NCBI GenBank assembly: GCA_005843835.1
Contig: SZXZ01000082.1
Location: 1 to 62,653 of the forward strand
DNA: 62,653 nt
Direction of reading: 5' to 3'
Origin: Chlorobium sp.
GTDB taxonomy: Bacteria; Bacteroidota; Chlorobiia; Chlorobiales; Chlorobiaceae
Part shown: positions 31,326-42,940 of the stretch, piece by piece
Numbering within the stretch: position 1 is the first letter of the stretch
How the letters are laid out: each line of letters begins with the position of its first letter
Notes under the pieces: generated by a model
Told to the model about the DNA's origin: nothing
The model's database searches: none
What the model saw: the letters and a program-made list of their open reading frames with translations, nothing else
Program-made: the position numbers and the translations under genes

Positions 31326-32582
31326 TCAAGATTTTGAATTATAATCGGAGGCAATTTCTCTAATGCGAAGAATTCGCTGCATCACCGGAGGATGTGAATA
31401 GTTAAGGAAAACATACAATGGATGGGGTGTCAAATTAGACAGGTTATTGCGAGATAACTTTTTAAGGGCATCGGCAAGGGTAACTCCCTCTTCATACGTT
31501 GTTACAGCAAAAAAATCAGCCTCAAACTCATGCTTTCTTGAGAGGGCCTGTATAACAATGGAAAGTATCCATTCTACGGGGCTATAAAGCAGTGAAAAAA
31601 ATATAAGGCTCCCATACACAGAAATGTCAGTCATGTAAAATGCATCGAACAACAACCTATCGTTCATAAAAAGGGAGAGAAGATAAAACAGCACACCAAG
31701 ATTGCTGAGGCTCAAGATCATATTAATGATGATATGCTTTTTTTTGAAGTGCCCAATCTCATGGGCAAGGACAGCAACCAGTTCAGGCAAAGGATGACTT
31801 TCAATAAGCGTATCGAAAAGGGCTATTCTCTTGCGTTTTCCGAAACCAGTGAAAAAAGCGTTTGCTCTTGATGAACGTTTTGATCCATCAAGAACAAAAA
31901 TACCGGTAAGGGGAAAACATACTTTACTGGCATATTGCATAATGGCACTCTTTAGCTCTCCTTCTTCGAGAGGCACAAACTTATTAAACAGGGGCATAAT
32001 CCAGGTTGGAGCCACATACTGGAGCAACAAAGAAACTGCTGTAATCCCACCCCATGCCCATAGCCAGGCCATCGGCCCTGTTTTTTCGAAAAACCAGAGG
32101 ATTGTTCCAAGAAGTGGAGTCCCAATAAGAAGTGCCAGACAAAGGGATTTTATGATATCCGCGACAAATACCTTCGGTGTGGTTTTGTTAAACCCGAATT
32201 TTTCCTCGATGACAAATGTTTTATAGATGCTGAAAGGAAGATCAATACATGACTGCATCAGCAACAAAGTCCCAATATAAAGCACCCCTGTAGCAATCGG
32301 ATTAAACCCGTACCCCCTAATAAAAATGTCAAGCAGGTTAAATCCGCCAAAAAACCAGAACAAGAGAAGTACAGAAAGATCAAAAGCTGAGCCGAACAAT
32401 GAAAAAATTGTTGAAACGCGGAGATAGTCCCGTGATTTTCTGTAGGCATCCTCATCATATACCCCTATAAACTCATCTGGAAGTCCGGCCGCGGCCGACT
32501 TAAGATTCAGAAGCTCTGAAACCAGTTTAACCAGAAAAGTTATGACCAACGTAAAAAAAACAACAGCGCCAAAAATATTCAT
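31326..32582 (-). CDS. M48 family membrane zinc protease (Ste24/CAAX-like)
   Basis: A 418-residue integral membrane protease. Several hydrophobic segments occupy the first 200 residues. The zinc site HEIGH is at residues 274-278, followed by further membrane segments and the third ligand region SRKHEFEADFFA. The N-terminal DEDAYRKSRDYLR matches the eukaryote-like Ste24 group rather than HtpX. It lies between aguB and aguA with 15 bases to aguA. A link to polyamine metabolism is not obvious; the position may simply reflect operon history. Confidence 0.92.
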   Translation of the reverse strand: MNIFGAVVFFTLVITFLVKLVSELLNLKSAAAGLPDEFIGVYDEDAYRKSRDYLRVSTIFSLFGSAFDLSVLLLFWFFGGFNLLDIFIRGYGFNPIATGVLYIGTLLLMQSCIDLPFSIYKTFVIEEKFGFNKTTPKVFVADIIKSLCLALLIGTPLLGTILWFFEKTGPMAWLWAWGGITAVSLLLQYVAPTWIMPLFNKFVPLEEGELKSAIMQYASKVCFPLTGIFVLDGSKRSSRANAFFTGFGKRKRIALFDTLIESHPLPELVAVLAHEIGHFKKKHIIINMILSLSNLGVLFYLLSLFMNDRLLFDAFYMTDISVYGSLIFFSLLYSPVEWILSIVIQALSRKHEFEADFFAVTTYEEGVTLADALKKLSRNNLSNLTPHPLYVFLNYSHPPVMQRILRIREIASDYNSKS

Positions 32583-32599
32583 AACAGCTAAGAAAGTTT

Positions 32600-32635
32600 A
32601 AAAAAAAAGCGGTCATCAACCAGAGATCGCTTTTT
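32600..32635 (-). terminator. Possible terminator after aguB
   Basis: Read on the minus strand, an imperfect stem (AAAAAGCG-TC against GA-CGCTTTTT, one mismatch) is followed by nine T. It lies within the gap between aguB and the protease gene and may cause partial termination. Confidence 0.5.
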
Positions 32636-32642
32636 AGCTTAT

Positions 32643-33518
32643 TTATTCATCAAGAAACCGCTTCTGTAAATCAGTGTAGGTCTCAATCCTCCGGTCGCGC
32701 AAAAAAGGCCAGTGGGAACGGTAATACTCTATGCGGCTCCTGTCGCAATCTGCAAGCAGAACTGTTTCGTCGTGATGTGATGCTTCAGCCATGATTTGAC
32801 CAAATGGATCACATACAAAACTGTTTCCCCAAAATTCAAGTTCGTCTTCTCTTCCAACCCTGTTGGCCGCTGCTACAAACACTCCATTCGCTACAGCATG
32901 GCTTTTTTGAATAGTTAGCCATGCTTCCTGCTGAGAACGACGAACTTCAGGGGATAGTTCGCTTGTTGACCAACCAATCGCCGTAGGGTAAAAAAGAATT
33001 TCCGCACCTTTCAGTGCTGTCAGCCTCGCAGCTTCTGGGTACCATTGATCCCAGCAAATCAAAACTCCTATCGTGGCATAGCGCGTTTTAAATATTTTAT
33101 AACCCAAGTCGCCCGGGGTAAAATAAAACTTTTCGTAAAAGCCTGGATCATCTGGTATATGCATTTTTCGATACTTGCCAAGATAACTGCCATCAGCATC
33201 AATAACCACTGCCGTATTATGGAATAGCCCTCTTGCTCTTGCTTCAAAAAATGAAGCGATAATTACCACTTCCAGTTCACGGGCAAGCTCCGCAATTATT
33301 GCAGTTGAGGGTCCTGGAATCTGCTCAGCATAAGCAAACGACTCATAGTTTTCAGTCTGGCAGAAATACTGTGTGGTAAAAAGCTCCTGCAAACAAATAA
33401 TCCGTGCACCTTTATTGGCGGCATCCCGTATTTTTTCAGTGGCTTTAACAAGATTTTCTTCAGGATCTTTGCTGCATGATGTTTGAACAAGCGCTATGCT
33501 GACAATATCGGAATGCAT
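32643..33518 (-). CDS. aguB: N-carbamoylputrescine amidase
   Basis: Converts N-carbamoylputrescine to putrescine, ammonia and CO2, completing the route begun by AguA. The 291-residue nitrilase-superfamily protein has Glu in CLQELFTTQYF, Lys in KYRKMHIPDDP and Cys in LICWDQWYPEAA. The IPDDPGFYEKFYFTPGD segment is typical of AguB. The frame extends 13 codons further, overlapping menA. The ATG giving MHSDIVSIALVQ, 13 bases after the menA stop, fits the family start. Confidence 0.94.
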   Translation of the reverse strand: MHSDIVSIALVQTSCSKDPEENLVKATEKIRDAANKGARIICLQELFTTQYFCQTENYESFAYAEQIPGPSTAIIAELARELEVVIIASFFEARARGLFHNTAVVIDADGSYLGKYRKMHIPDDPGFYEKFYFTPGDLGYKIFKTRYATIGVLICWDQWYPEAARLTALKGAEILFYPTAIGWSTSELSPEVRRSQQEAWLTIQKSHAVANGVFVAAANRVGREDELEFWGNSFVCDPFGQIMAEASHHDETVLLADCDRSRIEYYRSHWPFLRDRRIETYTDLQKRFLDE

Positions 33519-33531
33519 AACAAATAAAAGA

Positions 33532-35503
<1,972 letters not shown>

Positions 35504-35519
35504 TTACTGAATATTGCCC

Positions 35520-35855
35520 TTATGATGATTTTTTTTCTGATTCCGATTTTTTCAGATATATCATTCCTTCAGGATCAACCATGCCATAGAGAATAGTTAT
35601 CAGATATCCAGCCTCGTCAAGCTCATGAATCTCTACATGAAGAGCATCTCTTTTTCTGACCTGATTTCCTTCATTATCCTTAAAATAAAACAGAGCCATG
35701 GTCCCACCATGAGGAGTTGTGCCCTCAAAACGGTAATTACCGTCTTCAAGTTCATCAAGAGCGCAACCAGGAGACGATGAATCGATAGGACATGATGCGC
35801 ACTGGGAGTAAAAACCTTCCGCTGAATCAGCGAATTCACAAATTGGAAATTTCAT
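35520..35855 (-). CDS. Small Cys-containing protein of unknown function
   Basis: An acidic 111-residue soluble protein with no signal peptide. Four cysteines cluster near the N-terminus: Cys6, Cys19, Cys22 and Cys31 (SQCASCPIDSSSPGC), a spacing that could hold zinc or an Fe-S cluster. The rest looks like a small beta domain (GNYRFEGTTPHGGTMALFYF). It lies 34 bases before the ferredoxin-NADP reductase gene in the same direction. The start giving MKFPICEF is preceded by AAGAGAG; a longer frame adds 13 residues. I do not recognise the family. Confidence 0.7.
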   Translation of the reverse strand: MKFPICEFADSAEGFYSQCASCPIDSSSPGCALDELEDGNYRFEGTTPHGGTMALFYFKDNEGNQVRKRDALHVEIHELDEAGYLITILYGMVDPEGMIYLKKSESEKKSS

Positions 35856-35986
35856 AATCTCTCTTTTGTTTATATCCGAAAGGGATGCCAGCAAATATAT
35901 ACATTTAACAAAATATTGTTGTAGAGTTCCAACTTTATTGATTTCTTATGTCACGGTTTCCTCAACAGCATAATGCATAAAAAGTA

Positions 35987-36742
35987 ATGTTAGCCAAGCG
36001 TATAATACCTTGTCTCGATGTTCGTGACGGCAGGGTGGTAAAAGGAATAAACTTCGAAGGTCTGCGAGATGCCGGATCAATCCTTGAACAGGCAAGGTTC
36101 TACAACAGCGAACTGGCTGATGAACTGGTTTTTCTTGACATTTCAGCTTCACTTGAATCCCGGAAAACAACGCTTGAAGAGGTCTTGAAAGTTTCCGGTG
36201 AAATCTTTATTCCGTTGACAGTCGGTGGTGGAATAAGCTCTGTTGAACGAGCCAAAGAAGTATTTCTGCATGGTGCCGACAAAGTTTCAGTTAATACCGC
36301 TGCAGTCAACAATCCGGAACTGATTACCGGCATTGCAGAAAAATACGGGTCGCAGGCCGTTGTCGTTGCTATCGACATCAAAAAAACAGGTGACCAGTAC
36401 CTCGTTCATACCCATTCAGGGAAAATACCGACACAGTATGAAGCTGTTGAATGGGCTCAAATGGTTCAGGAACTCGGAGCAGGGGAAATTCTCTTAACCA
36501 GTATGGACAGGGACGGAACCAAGGTAGGCTACGATAATGAAATTCTGAGTAGAGTATCAACGTCTGTACATATTCCGGTCATCGCGTCAGGAGGTGCAGG
36601 AAATCTGGAACACCTTTATGATGGATTTACTAAAGGGCACGCTGACGCTGCGCTTGCTGCATCCATTTTTCATTTCCGGCAACATTCAATCCGCGAAGCA
36701 AAGGAATTTCTCAGGGAAAGAGGTATTCCGGTACGACTTTGA
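35987..36742 (+). CDS. hisF: Imidazole glycerol phosphate synthase cyclase subunit
   Basis: Cyclase subunit that uses ammonia from HisH to make imidazole glycerol phosphate and AICAR in histidine synthesis. It is a 251-residue TIM barrel with the catalytic Asp11 in CLDVRDG and Asp130 in VVVAIDIKK. The phosphate loops VGGGISS and IASGGAGN are also present. HisH and the other his genes are not adjacent. It converges with ppk2, with four bases between the stop codons. Confidence 0.97.
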   Translation: MLAKRIIPCLDVRDGRVVKGINFEGLRDAGSILEQARFYNSELADELVFLDISASLESRKTTLEEVLKVSGEIFIPLTVGGGISSVERAKEVFLHGADKVSVNTAAVNNPELITGIAEKYGSQAVVVAIDIKKTGDQYLVHTHSGKIPTQYEAVEWAQMVQELGAGEILLTSMDRDGTKVGYDNEILSRVSTSVHIPVIASGGAGNLEHLYDGFTKGHADAALAASIFHFRQHSIREAKEFLRERGIPVRL

Positions 36743-36746
36743 TTAC

Positions 36747-37628
36747 TTAATCCGGGGATTCTGCCTTGAGTCGCTTCCGGATATCAAACAACTCCTTGAG
36801 ACGCTGCTCGTTAACTTCCGGATACGATAACTTAAGATCCATTAACGTCTTGAGGATAAGTTGTGAAACAATCAGACGCGCGTTTTGTTTATCGTCCGCA
36901 GGAACAACGTACCAGGGAGCATGCCTTGTACTTGTTGCACTAAGACACGCTTCATAGGCTTTCATATACTGTTTCCAGTATTTTCTCTCTTCAATATCCG
37001 CAACACTGAACTTCCAGTTTTTTTCCTGTGAGTCAATTCTAGCCAAAAAACGTTTCCGCTGCTCTTCCTTTGAGAGGTGGAGAAAAAATTTCACGATCCT
37101 GGTGCCATTTCGAAAAAGATGTTGTTCCATATCAACGATTGATTGATAACGGGATTTCCAAACATTGCCCTCTTTGATGAGTTCATCCGGAATCCCCTGC
37201 TCTTTAAGTATTTCGGGATGCACACGCACAATAAGAACTTCCTCATAATACGAACGGTTAAAAATACCTATACGACCCCGTTCAGGGAGACAACTATTGC
37301 TTCTCCATAAAAAATCGTGATCAAGTTCATGGGCGGTAGGATGCTTGAAGCTGAAGACCTGACAGCCCTGAGGATTAACCCCGGACATAACATGCCTGAT
37401 AACACCATCTTTTCCGGCAGCATCCATCGCCTGAAAAATGAGCATGACAGCATAACGATTATCAGCATAGTGAACTTGCTGCAGTTTGCTCAACTGCAGT
37501 ACATGATCAGCAAGCATCTTTTTGTACTGTTGTTTAGAACTGTAAACCGGATCGATACGTGTAGGAATTTTGGCAAGATTTACCTTTTCACCATCAGGAA
37601 TCCGAAAAGCTTCATCATCAAAACGCAT
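36747..37628 (-). CDS. ppk2: Polyphosphate kinase 2 family protein
   Basis: Transfers phosphate between polyphosphate and nucleotides. The 293 residues carry the Walker A-like [15 protein letters not shown] (about 67-81), the lid region and the Walker B-like [20 protein letters not shown] typical C-terminus contains [14 protein letters not shown]. Family members prefer ADP, GDP or AMP depending on class, and I cannot assign the class by eye. It stands alone and starts about 210 bases from the divergent DUF4405 operon. Confidence 0.93.
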   Translation of the reverse strand: MRFDDEAFRIPDGEKVNLAKIPTRIDPVYSSKQQYKKMLADHVLQLSKLQQVHYADNRYAVMLIFQAMDAAGKDGVIRHVMSGVNPQGCQVFSFKHPTAHELDHDFLWRSNSCLPERGRIGIFNRSYYEEVLIVRVHPEILKEQGIPDELIKEGNVWKSRYQSIVDMEQHLFRNGTRIVKFFLHLSKEEQRKRFLARIDSQEKNWKFSVADIEERKYWKQYMKAYEACLSATSTRHAPWYVVPADDKQNARLIVSQLILKTLMDLKLSYPEVNEQRLKELFDIRKRLKAESPD

Positions 37629-37837
37629 AGTAATAAGGAATTGAATAATTAAATCCCAAGCTGCTTCTGGTGCCTTTACAATAATTTAATAACGGCACCT
37701 CTCTATCGAGTCTCTCTTTTTTTTAAGTGAAAATTAAGTTTCAACCAACTCTTCTTTAAGAATCCCAGAACTACATTAAAGTCTATCAATGTTTACAAAC
37801 CAGATTACATATAAAATTAATTAAATTAGCAGACTCT

Positions 37838-38383
37838 ATGAATATGTTACCCTTGAAATCATGGGCAACCCCTCTTGTCATCGGAGCATTCACTATTTCA
37901 GCAGTTACAGGTCTCCTGATTTTTTTTGATCTTGAAATTGGTATTATTGAACCTGTACACAAATGGTTAAGTTGGCTTTTATTTATCGGCGTTCTGCTTC
38001 ATGCACTTTCAAACTGGAAACAAGTTACTGGATACTTGTCCCAAAAAACAGGTATCGGAGTCATTAGTGCAGCTCTTCTCTTAACCATTACCTCTCTTCT
38101 GCCTATTTACGGTCATGAAGAAAAAGAGCATGGAAAAGAAAATCAAGGTAAGATTGCTCTGCAGGCACTCGAATCAACATCGCTTGAAAATTTAGCTCTG
38201 GTTATTAAAACAACTCCACGTCACCTCGTCAGGATACTTGACAAGCACGGCGTCGTTGTGAACGATACTTCCCTTTCAATTCGTGAAATTGCGAAAAGCA
38301 ACGGGAAAGTCGACAAGGAACTTCTTAGTGTACTCTTAAGGCCACTGAAGACGACAGATGCAAATACTACTGACCATGATTAA
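37838..38383 (+). CDS. DUF4405 membrane protein with cytoplasmic helical tail
   Basis: A 181-residue protein with three membrane segments in the first 95 residues. His residues in EPVHKWLSW (about 41) and LLHALSNW (about 55) face a helix pair as in small cytochrome b-like DUF4405 proteins. The soluble C-terminal part contains RHLVRILDKHGVVV and SLSIREIAKSNGK, resembling a helix-turn-helix-like fold seen with this family. It is followed after 15 bases by a response regulator and then a sensor kinase, so it may act as an accessory redox or heme sensor. Heme binding is inferred. Confidence 0.78.
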   Translation: MNMLPLKSWATPLVIGAFTISAVTGLLIFFDLEIGIIEPVHKWLSWLLFIGVLLHALSNWKQVTGYLSQKTGIGVISAALLLTITSLLPIYGHEEKEHGKENQGKIALQALESTSLENLALVIKTTPRHLVRILDKHGVVVNDTSLSIREIAKSNGKVDKELLSVLLRPLKTTDANTTDHD

Positions 38384-38398
38384 ATATTTATATTTCAT

Positions 38399-39067
38399 AT
38401 GAGACTTCTCATTATTGAAGACGAGCCAGGAATAGCTGGGTTTCTCAAGGACGGGCTAGAGGAGGAATACTTTGCCGTAGATATAGCCTATGATGGGAAA
38501 ACCGGGCTTGATCTAGCCATGACCAACGAATACGACCTCATCATAATTGATTGGATGATTCCTGCTTTGAGCGGGATTGAAGTTTGCCGGCAGGTTCGCA
38601 AATCTGGAAGTGTGGTCCCCATAATGTTTCTGACAGCGAAGGATACTCTGGAAGACGTCGTATTCGGTCTTGATGCAGGTGCTAATGATTACATAAAAAA
38701 ACCTTTTGCATTTGAAGAACTCCTTGCCCGTATAAGGGTTCAGCTCAGAAATGTAAACCAGAGTGATGACACGTTAAGCTCAGGGTTGGTTACTATAAAT
38801 CCTGTGACCCATCAGGTATTTTGCAGTTCAAGCGAAATAACATTGACTCCTAAAGAATTTGCTCTGCTTGAATACCTTGTCCGCAATAAAAACAAAGTAT
38901 GCACCAGAAGTCGCATTATCGAACATGTCTGGGATATCCACTTTGATTCAGATACCTCTGTTATCGATGTCTATATTACCTTTCTTCGCAGAAAACTTGA
39001 AAACGCCGGATGCGGAAACCTTATTCAAACCATTCGCGGTGTCGGGTATATAGTTCGTGAATCCTGA
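38399..39067 (+). CDS. OmpR/PhoB-family response regulator
   Basis: A 222-residue two-component regulator. The receiver domain has acidic residues in IIEDEPG, the phosphoacceptor Asp51 in IIIDWMIP, Thr79 and Lys101 in YIKKPF. The DNA-binding winged helix includes TPKEFALLEYLVRN, SRIIEHVWDIHFD and RRKLENAG, ending with IQTIRGVGYIVRES. It belongs to the CusR/CopR-like branch by appearance. The gene lies between the DUF4405 protein and its cognate kinase, with 15 and 14 bases between genes. Confidence 0.95.
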   Translation: MRLLIIEDEPGIAGFLKDGLEEEYFAVDIAYDGKTGLDLAMTNEYDLIIIDWMIPALSGIEVCRQVRKSGSVVPIMFLTAKDTLEDVVFGLDAGANDYIKKPFAFEELLARIRVQLRNVNQSDDTLSSGLVTINPVTHQVFCSSSEITLTPKEFALLEYLVRNKNKVCTRSRIIEHVWDIHFDSDTSVIDVYITFLRRKLENAGCGNLIQTIRGVGYIVRES

Positions 39068-39081
39068 AGAAGAGGAATTGG

Positions 39082-40560
39082 ATGATAACAAAGGCAAAGC
39101 ATACCATCATGAACGTCAGAATTCTGTCGAAGTTCTGGTCGTCGATGAGTTTACGCAACCGTATTGCATTTTATTATACCATTGTTACATCATTCCTGAC
39201 AGCATTTGTTTTTTTGACAATCTACTTCATGGTTGAAAGTATTGTCTATAAACAATTTGATCAGGAAATCAACACAGAGGTTTCAGAAATATTTTCAAAT
39301 GCGCACATAAGAAAAAACGACTTTACCGATTTTTCACAGTTTAGAAATCATATTGATGACAGGAAAGTACTTAACAGTGACGACGGGCATGAGGATAAAG
39401 AACCAGCAAAAGTTGATACTGAGTTTATTCAGCTGGTTAATATTTCTGGAAAAGTCATTAATAAATCAAGAAATCTTTCTCGAAATGAGTTGAAGTTTAA
39501 TACAACCCTTCCTGCAACTTCATATTTCAACGACAGCATTAACGGTTCTTCTATTCGACAGGCACAGTTTCCTCTCCTCAATAAAAAAGGAATCATTCAA
39601 GGGTATATTATAGTAGCTGTCCCCCTGAAAAATGCTATGATTGTATTGAACGACCTCTTAACCATATTTCTTTTCTCATATCCAGTTATTATTATTACGC
39701 TTTTTATTCTCACCCGTTTAATTGCCGGCAAAAGCATCCGCCCCATAGAAAAGGTTATAGCCACTGCGGAAAAGATGACTCAGGTTAACCTCCATCAACG
39801 TATTTCTCTACCGCTTAATCACGACGAATTGTACAGGTTGTCAGCCACCATCAACGCACTGCTTGATAGAATGCAAGACGCCTTTCAACGTGAAAAGCAA
39901 TTTACAGCTGATGCTTCACATGAACTGAAAACACCACTGGCAGTAGTCAAAGGAACTCTGGAAGTGCTGGTTCGCAAACCAAGAGAACAGGAGCATTATG
40001 AAACAAGAATTCAATTCTGCCTGAAAGAGTTAGACCGCATGTCTCGTCTGATCGACCAGCTTCTCATGCTTGCGAGATTCGAAAGTAACCGGATAAACCC
40101 TCATATAAACACTGTCAAGCTATCCGATGCTCTTGAAAATATTATGGTACGTATGCGCCCGATAGCACTTGAAAAAGCAATATCCTTCAATGTTGTGGGG
40201 ATAAGGGAGACTAATGTAGCTGCCGACCCATCAATGCTTGAGATTATCCTTGAAAATATTCTATCGAATGCTATAAAATATTCCCCTTCCGGGTCTACTG
40301 TAACTATACATGTAGAATCAAAAGAACGTACAATAATGTGCAGTATTTCCGATCAGGGAATAGGTATCCCTGAAGAAAAACTGCACTCGGTATTTGAACG
40401 TTTTTACAGGGTAGATGAGTCAAGAAGCTCAAGTACTGGTGGGTTTGGACTTGGTTTGTCCATTGTAAAAAGACTTGCGGATCTTCAAAAGATCAAGGTG
40501 TCGGTGAACAGCATAAAAGACAAAGGAACAACATTCGGCTTAACATTCCCCACTTCCTGA
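39082..40560 (+). CDS. Sensor histidine kinase
   Basis: A 492-residue membrane kinase. It has a first membrane helix near residues 32-52 and a periplasmic sensor region of about 145 residues. A second helix (IFLFSYPVIIITLFILT) leads into a HAMP domain. The phosphoacceptor His280 is in DASHELKTPLAVV. The ATPase domain has an N box (ILENILSNAIKYS) and G boxes (ISDQGIGIP, GGFGLGLSIVKRL). The layout matches heavy-metal-type sensors such as CusS. A ribosome site AAGAGGAA precedes the ATG. The signal is not known. Confidence 0.95.
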   Translation: MITKAKHTIMNVRILSKFWSSMSLRNRIAFYYTIVTSFLTAFVFLTIYFMVESIVYKQFDQEINTEVSEIFSNAHIRKNDFTDFSQFRNHIDDRKVLNSDDGHEDKEPAKVDTEFIQLVNISGKVINKSRNLSRNELKFNTTLPATSYFNDSINGSSIRQAQFPLLNKKGIIQGYIIVAVPLKNAMIVLNDLLTIFLFSYPVIIITLFILTRLIAGKSIRPIEKVIATAEKMTQVNLHQRISLPLNHDELYRLSATINALLDRMQDAFQREKQFTADASHELKTPLAVVKGTLEVLVRKPREQEHYETRIQFCLKELDRMSRLIDQLLMLARFESNRINPHINTVKLSDALENIMVRMRPIALEKAISFNVVGIRETNVAADPSMLEIILENILSNAIKYSPSGSTVTIHVESKERTIMCSISDQGIGIPEEKLHSVFERFYRVDESRSSSTGGFGLGLSIVKRLADLQKIKVSVNSIKDKGTTFGLTFPTS

Positions 40561-40607
40561 TTCAATAATCCCTAAGACTCAAGAACCGGTTATGTTTTAC
40601 GAAAATC

Positions 40608-42545
40608 TTATTGTGCCTTTGATTGATCCCCTCCCGACGCCAACTGGTAACGATTCTGATTGTCGGAGCTACCCGGGTTGAAACTTTGACTGCTTTTATA
40701 AATCTCACTGATCTGGTTTTGGGCCTCTCTGTTGCCCTGCTCAGCAGCAAACCGGTACCACTTCAAAGCTTCTTGATTGTCTTTAACAACTCCTTGGCCC
40801 TGATAGTACATTGAACCGAGATTGAACTGAGCATTGGCATAACCCTGATGCGCTGCAAGTTTAAACCACTTCGCTGCACTAACCAGATTTTTAGACACAC
40901 CTTCGCCCTGAGCATACATCTGACCTACCGTGTACTGTGCCTTTGCAAAACCCTGATCGGCCGCTTTACTATACCACGCAAAGGCCTGATTGTAGTTTTT
41001 TGGAACTCCCTGACCTATGTAGTACATGCCCCCAAGATTATACTGGGCAAGCGCAAGTTCCTGACTGGCGGCCAGCTGATACCATTTTGCCGCTTCAGTA
41101 TAATTTTTGGCAACACCTTCTCCTTTATACAGGACGTTTGCAAAATTGAACTGTGCCTCTGCGACTCCTTTTTCAGCTGCAAGACGATAGTATTTCCCGG
41201 CTGAAACATAATTCTTTTGAACTCCCTGACCTTGATAGTACATCCAGGCAAGATTATTCTGGGCCTGCGGCAAGCCTTTTTCTACGGCGTGGCTATACAA
41301 TTTAACAGCATTTGCATAGTTCTGTTCAACACCCTCGCCATGATAGTACATTGTTCCCAGATTGGCCTGTGCGCGTGCTACCCCTTGACCGGCGGCCAGT
41401 CGATACCACTTGACTGCCTCGGTATTGTCCTTTTCAACTCCCTCTCCTTGAGCATACATCAACCCCAGTGAGTACTGTGCTTGTTTAATCCCCTGAGCTG
41501 CCGCATTGCGATACCACTTTACGGCCGCTATGGCATGTTTGTCGTTTTTCGATCCAGAGCCAAATATGTTCTGAGCTTTTCCTTTTGCTGCCTCACGATA
41601 CCATTTTATCGCTTCAGCTTCGTTGTTCAGGAGACCCTGACTTTGAGAGTACATCTCTCCCAGGTTAAAGCTGGCCTGTACAAGTCCCTGATCAGCAGCT
41701 ATACGATACCATTTCATAGCTTCGACATTGTCCTGCTTTACTCCCAGGCCTTTTGTGTACATCAAGCCGAGGTTGTACTGGCTAAGTGCGTGTCCCTGCT
41801 GTGCTGCAAGTCGATACCATTTAAATGCTTCTGTCTGGTTTTGTACAACACCCTGAGCACTCTGGTACATAACAGCAAGGTTATACTGAGCTTTTGCTAA
41901 TCCCTGTGCAGCTGCAAGTCCATACAATCTCATGGCTTCAGTATTGTTTTTGGCAACTCCTTGACCAAGCTGATACATTTCAGCAAGATTGTTCTGCCCT
42001 ACCGCGAGCTTCTCTTCAGCCATATGCTGATAGTATTGCAAAGCTTCATTACGGTTTTGTTCTATTAATTGGCCTTTTTGATACGGGGCACCAACATTTG
42101 ATTCCTGAGTAGCACTTTGGAGAGCAGCCAATCGATACCATTTGAGCGCTAGATCATAATTCCTTTCAACACCCTGACCATTTTCATACATGGTTCCAAG
42201 GTTGTATTGAGCCTGCAATAACCCTTGAAGAGCAGCTAAACGGTAACAATTAAAGGCTAACGCATCATTTTTTTCAACGCCCCAACCTGTTGCATAAGCT
42301 ATACCGAGGTTATTCTGACCTACAGCAAGCCCTTCGGCTGCCATCAGGCGATAACAAGCTATAGACTCCTCATTATCTTTATTTTGAGCCTGAGCATCAG
42401 CATATATAACGCCAAAATTGTTACGAGTTTCCAGTGGTCCCTGAACTGCAGCAACACCACAATCATGAACCTCTGCTGGTGATTCCGCTCTTATTGTTCC
42501 ACAGAGAAGCGATAGACCGAAAACCGCTAGAACTATCTTTTTCAA
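40608..42545 (-). CDS. Exported Sel1-like repeat protein, 16 repeats
   Basis: A 645-residue secreted protein. The start is TTG, since no ATG lies nearby and this start gives a signal peptide (KKIVLAVFGLSLLCGTIRA). Residues 42 to about 620 consist of about sixteen 36-residue Sel1 repeats with the pattern YNLGxMYxxGxGVxxNxxEAxKWYRxAAxQG. The fourth and ninth copies are degenerate; the ninth lacks the first helix. The tail is Ser/Gln-rich. Sel1 repeats form a solenoid for protein-protein binding, often in envelope stress. An L,D-transpeptidase gene lies upstream on the same strand, but 395 bases away. Confidence 0.92.
   Translation of the reverse strand: MKKIVLAVFGLSLLCGTIRAESPAEVHDCGVAAVQGPLETRNNFGVIYADAQAQNKDNEESIACYRLMAAEGLAVGQNNLGIAYATGWGVEKNDALAFNCYRLAALQGLLQAQYNLGTMYENGQGVERNYDLALKWYRLAALQSATQESNVGAPYQKGQLIEQNRNEALQYYQHMAEEKLAVGQNNLAEMYQLGQGVAKNNTEAMRLYGLAAAQGLAKAQYNLAVMYQSAQGVVQNQTEAFKWYRLAAQQGHALSQYNLGLMYTKGLGVKQDNVEAMKWYRIAADQGLVQASFNLGEMYSQSQGLLNNEAEAIKWYREAAKGKAQNIFGSGSKNDKHAIAAVKWYRNAAAQGIKQAQYSLGLMYAQGEGVEKDNTEAVKWYRLAAGQGVARAQANLGTMYYHGEGVEQNYANAVKLYSHAVEKGLPQAQNNLAWMYYQGQGVQKNYVSAGKYYRLAAEKGVAEAQFNFANVLYKGEGVAKNYTEAAKWYQLAASQELALAQYNLGGMYYIGQGVPKNYNQAFAWYSKAADQGFAKAQYTVGQMYAQGEGVSKNLVSAAKWFKLAAHQGYANAQFNLGSMYYQGQGVVKDNQEALKWYRFAAEQGNREAQNQISEIYKSSQSFNPGSSDNQNRYQLASGGDQSKAQ
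40690..42422 (-). repeat. Tandem 108-base coding repeats (Sel1)
   Basis: About sixteen in-frame repeat units of 108 bases encode the Sel1 motifs. They have diverged at the DNA level but keep recurring words such as CGATACCA and CCTTGACC. Such arrays can expand or shrink by recombination. Confidence 0.8.
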
Positions 42546-42940
42546 TTTTTTATTTGCAGCTTAAAGTTCTTCCCAAATCAAAATGCATCTGCACTTAGGT
42601 TTATTAATCCGCCTGGGAGATAGAAGACTAATATCTATACTAAGGCAATTATCATACCGAATAACCAAAATAAAAGACATAGAAATCATAACCCTTTTTA
42701 ATAAAAAGAGCTATAATTATTCATAAAATATTTTTACAAATAAAGATACTGACAAAAACACCGTTTTCGTCTCAATACGAAACATGCTATCTCAAATGAT
42801 ACCATTACATAGAAGTGTGTAATCTGAGATATCAGACGTATTTATTGAGGTAGAGTTAGAATAACAAATGGCTACAATTCATTACAGACTGTCTTATGAA
42901 GCGATGTAATGAGAAGAAGCGGAATAAGGATAGAGATGTG
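42546..42940. other. Intergenic stretch between L,D-transpeptidase and Sel1 gene
   Basis: This AT-rich stretch of 395 bases has no convincing reading frame. A 7-base inverted repeat (CATTACA at 42880-42886 with TGTAATG at 42905-42911) lies shortly after the transpeptidase stop on the minus strand. It lacks a T run. The Sel1 promoter is presumably also here. Confidence 0.45.

Noticed and set aside
40608..42545. CRISPR array
   Set aside because: The regular repeats are coding Sel1 units of 108 bases without constant direct repeats or spacers.
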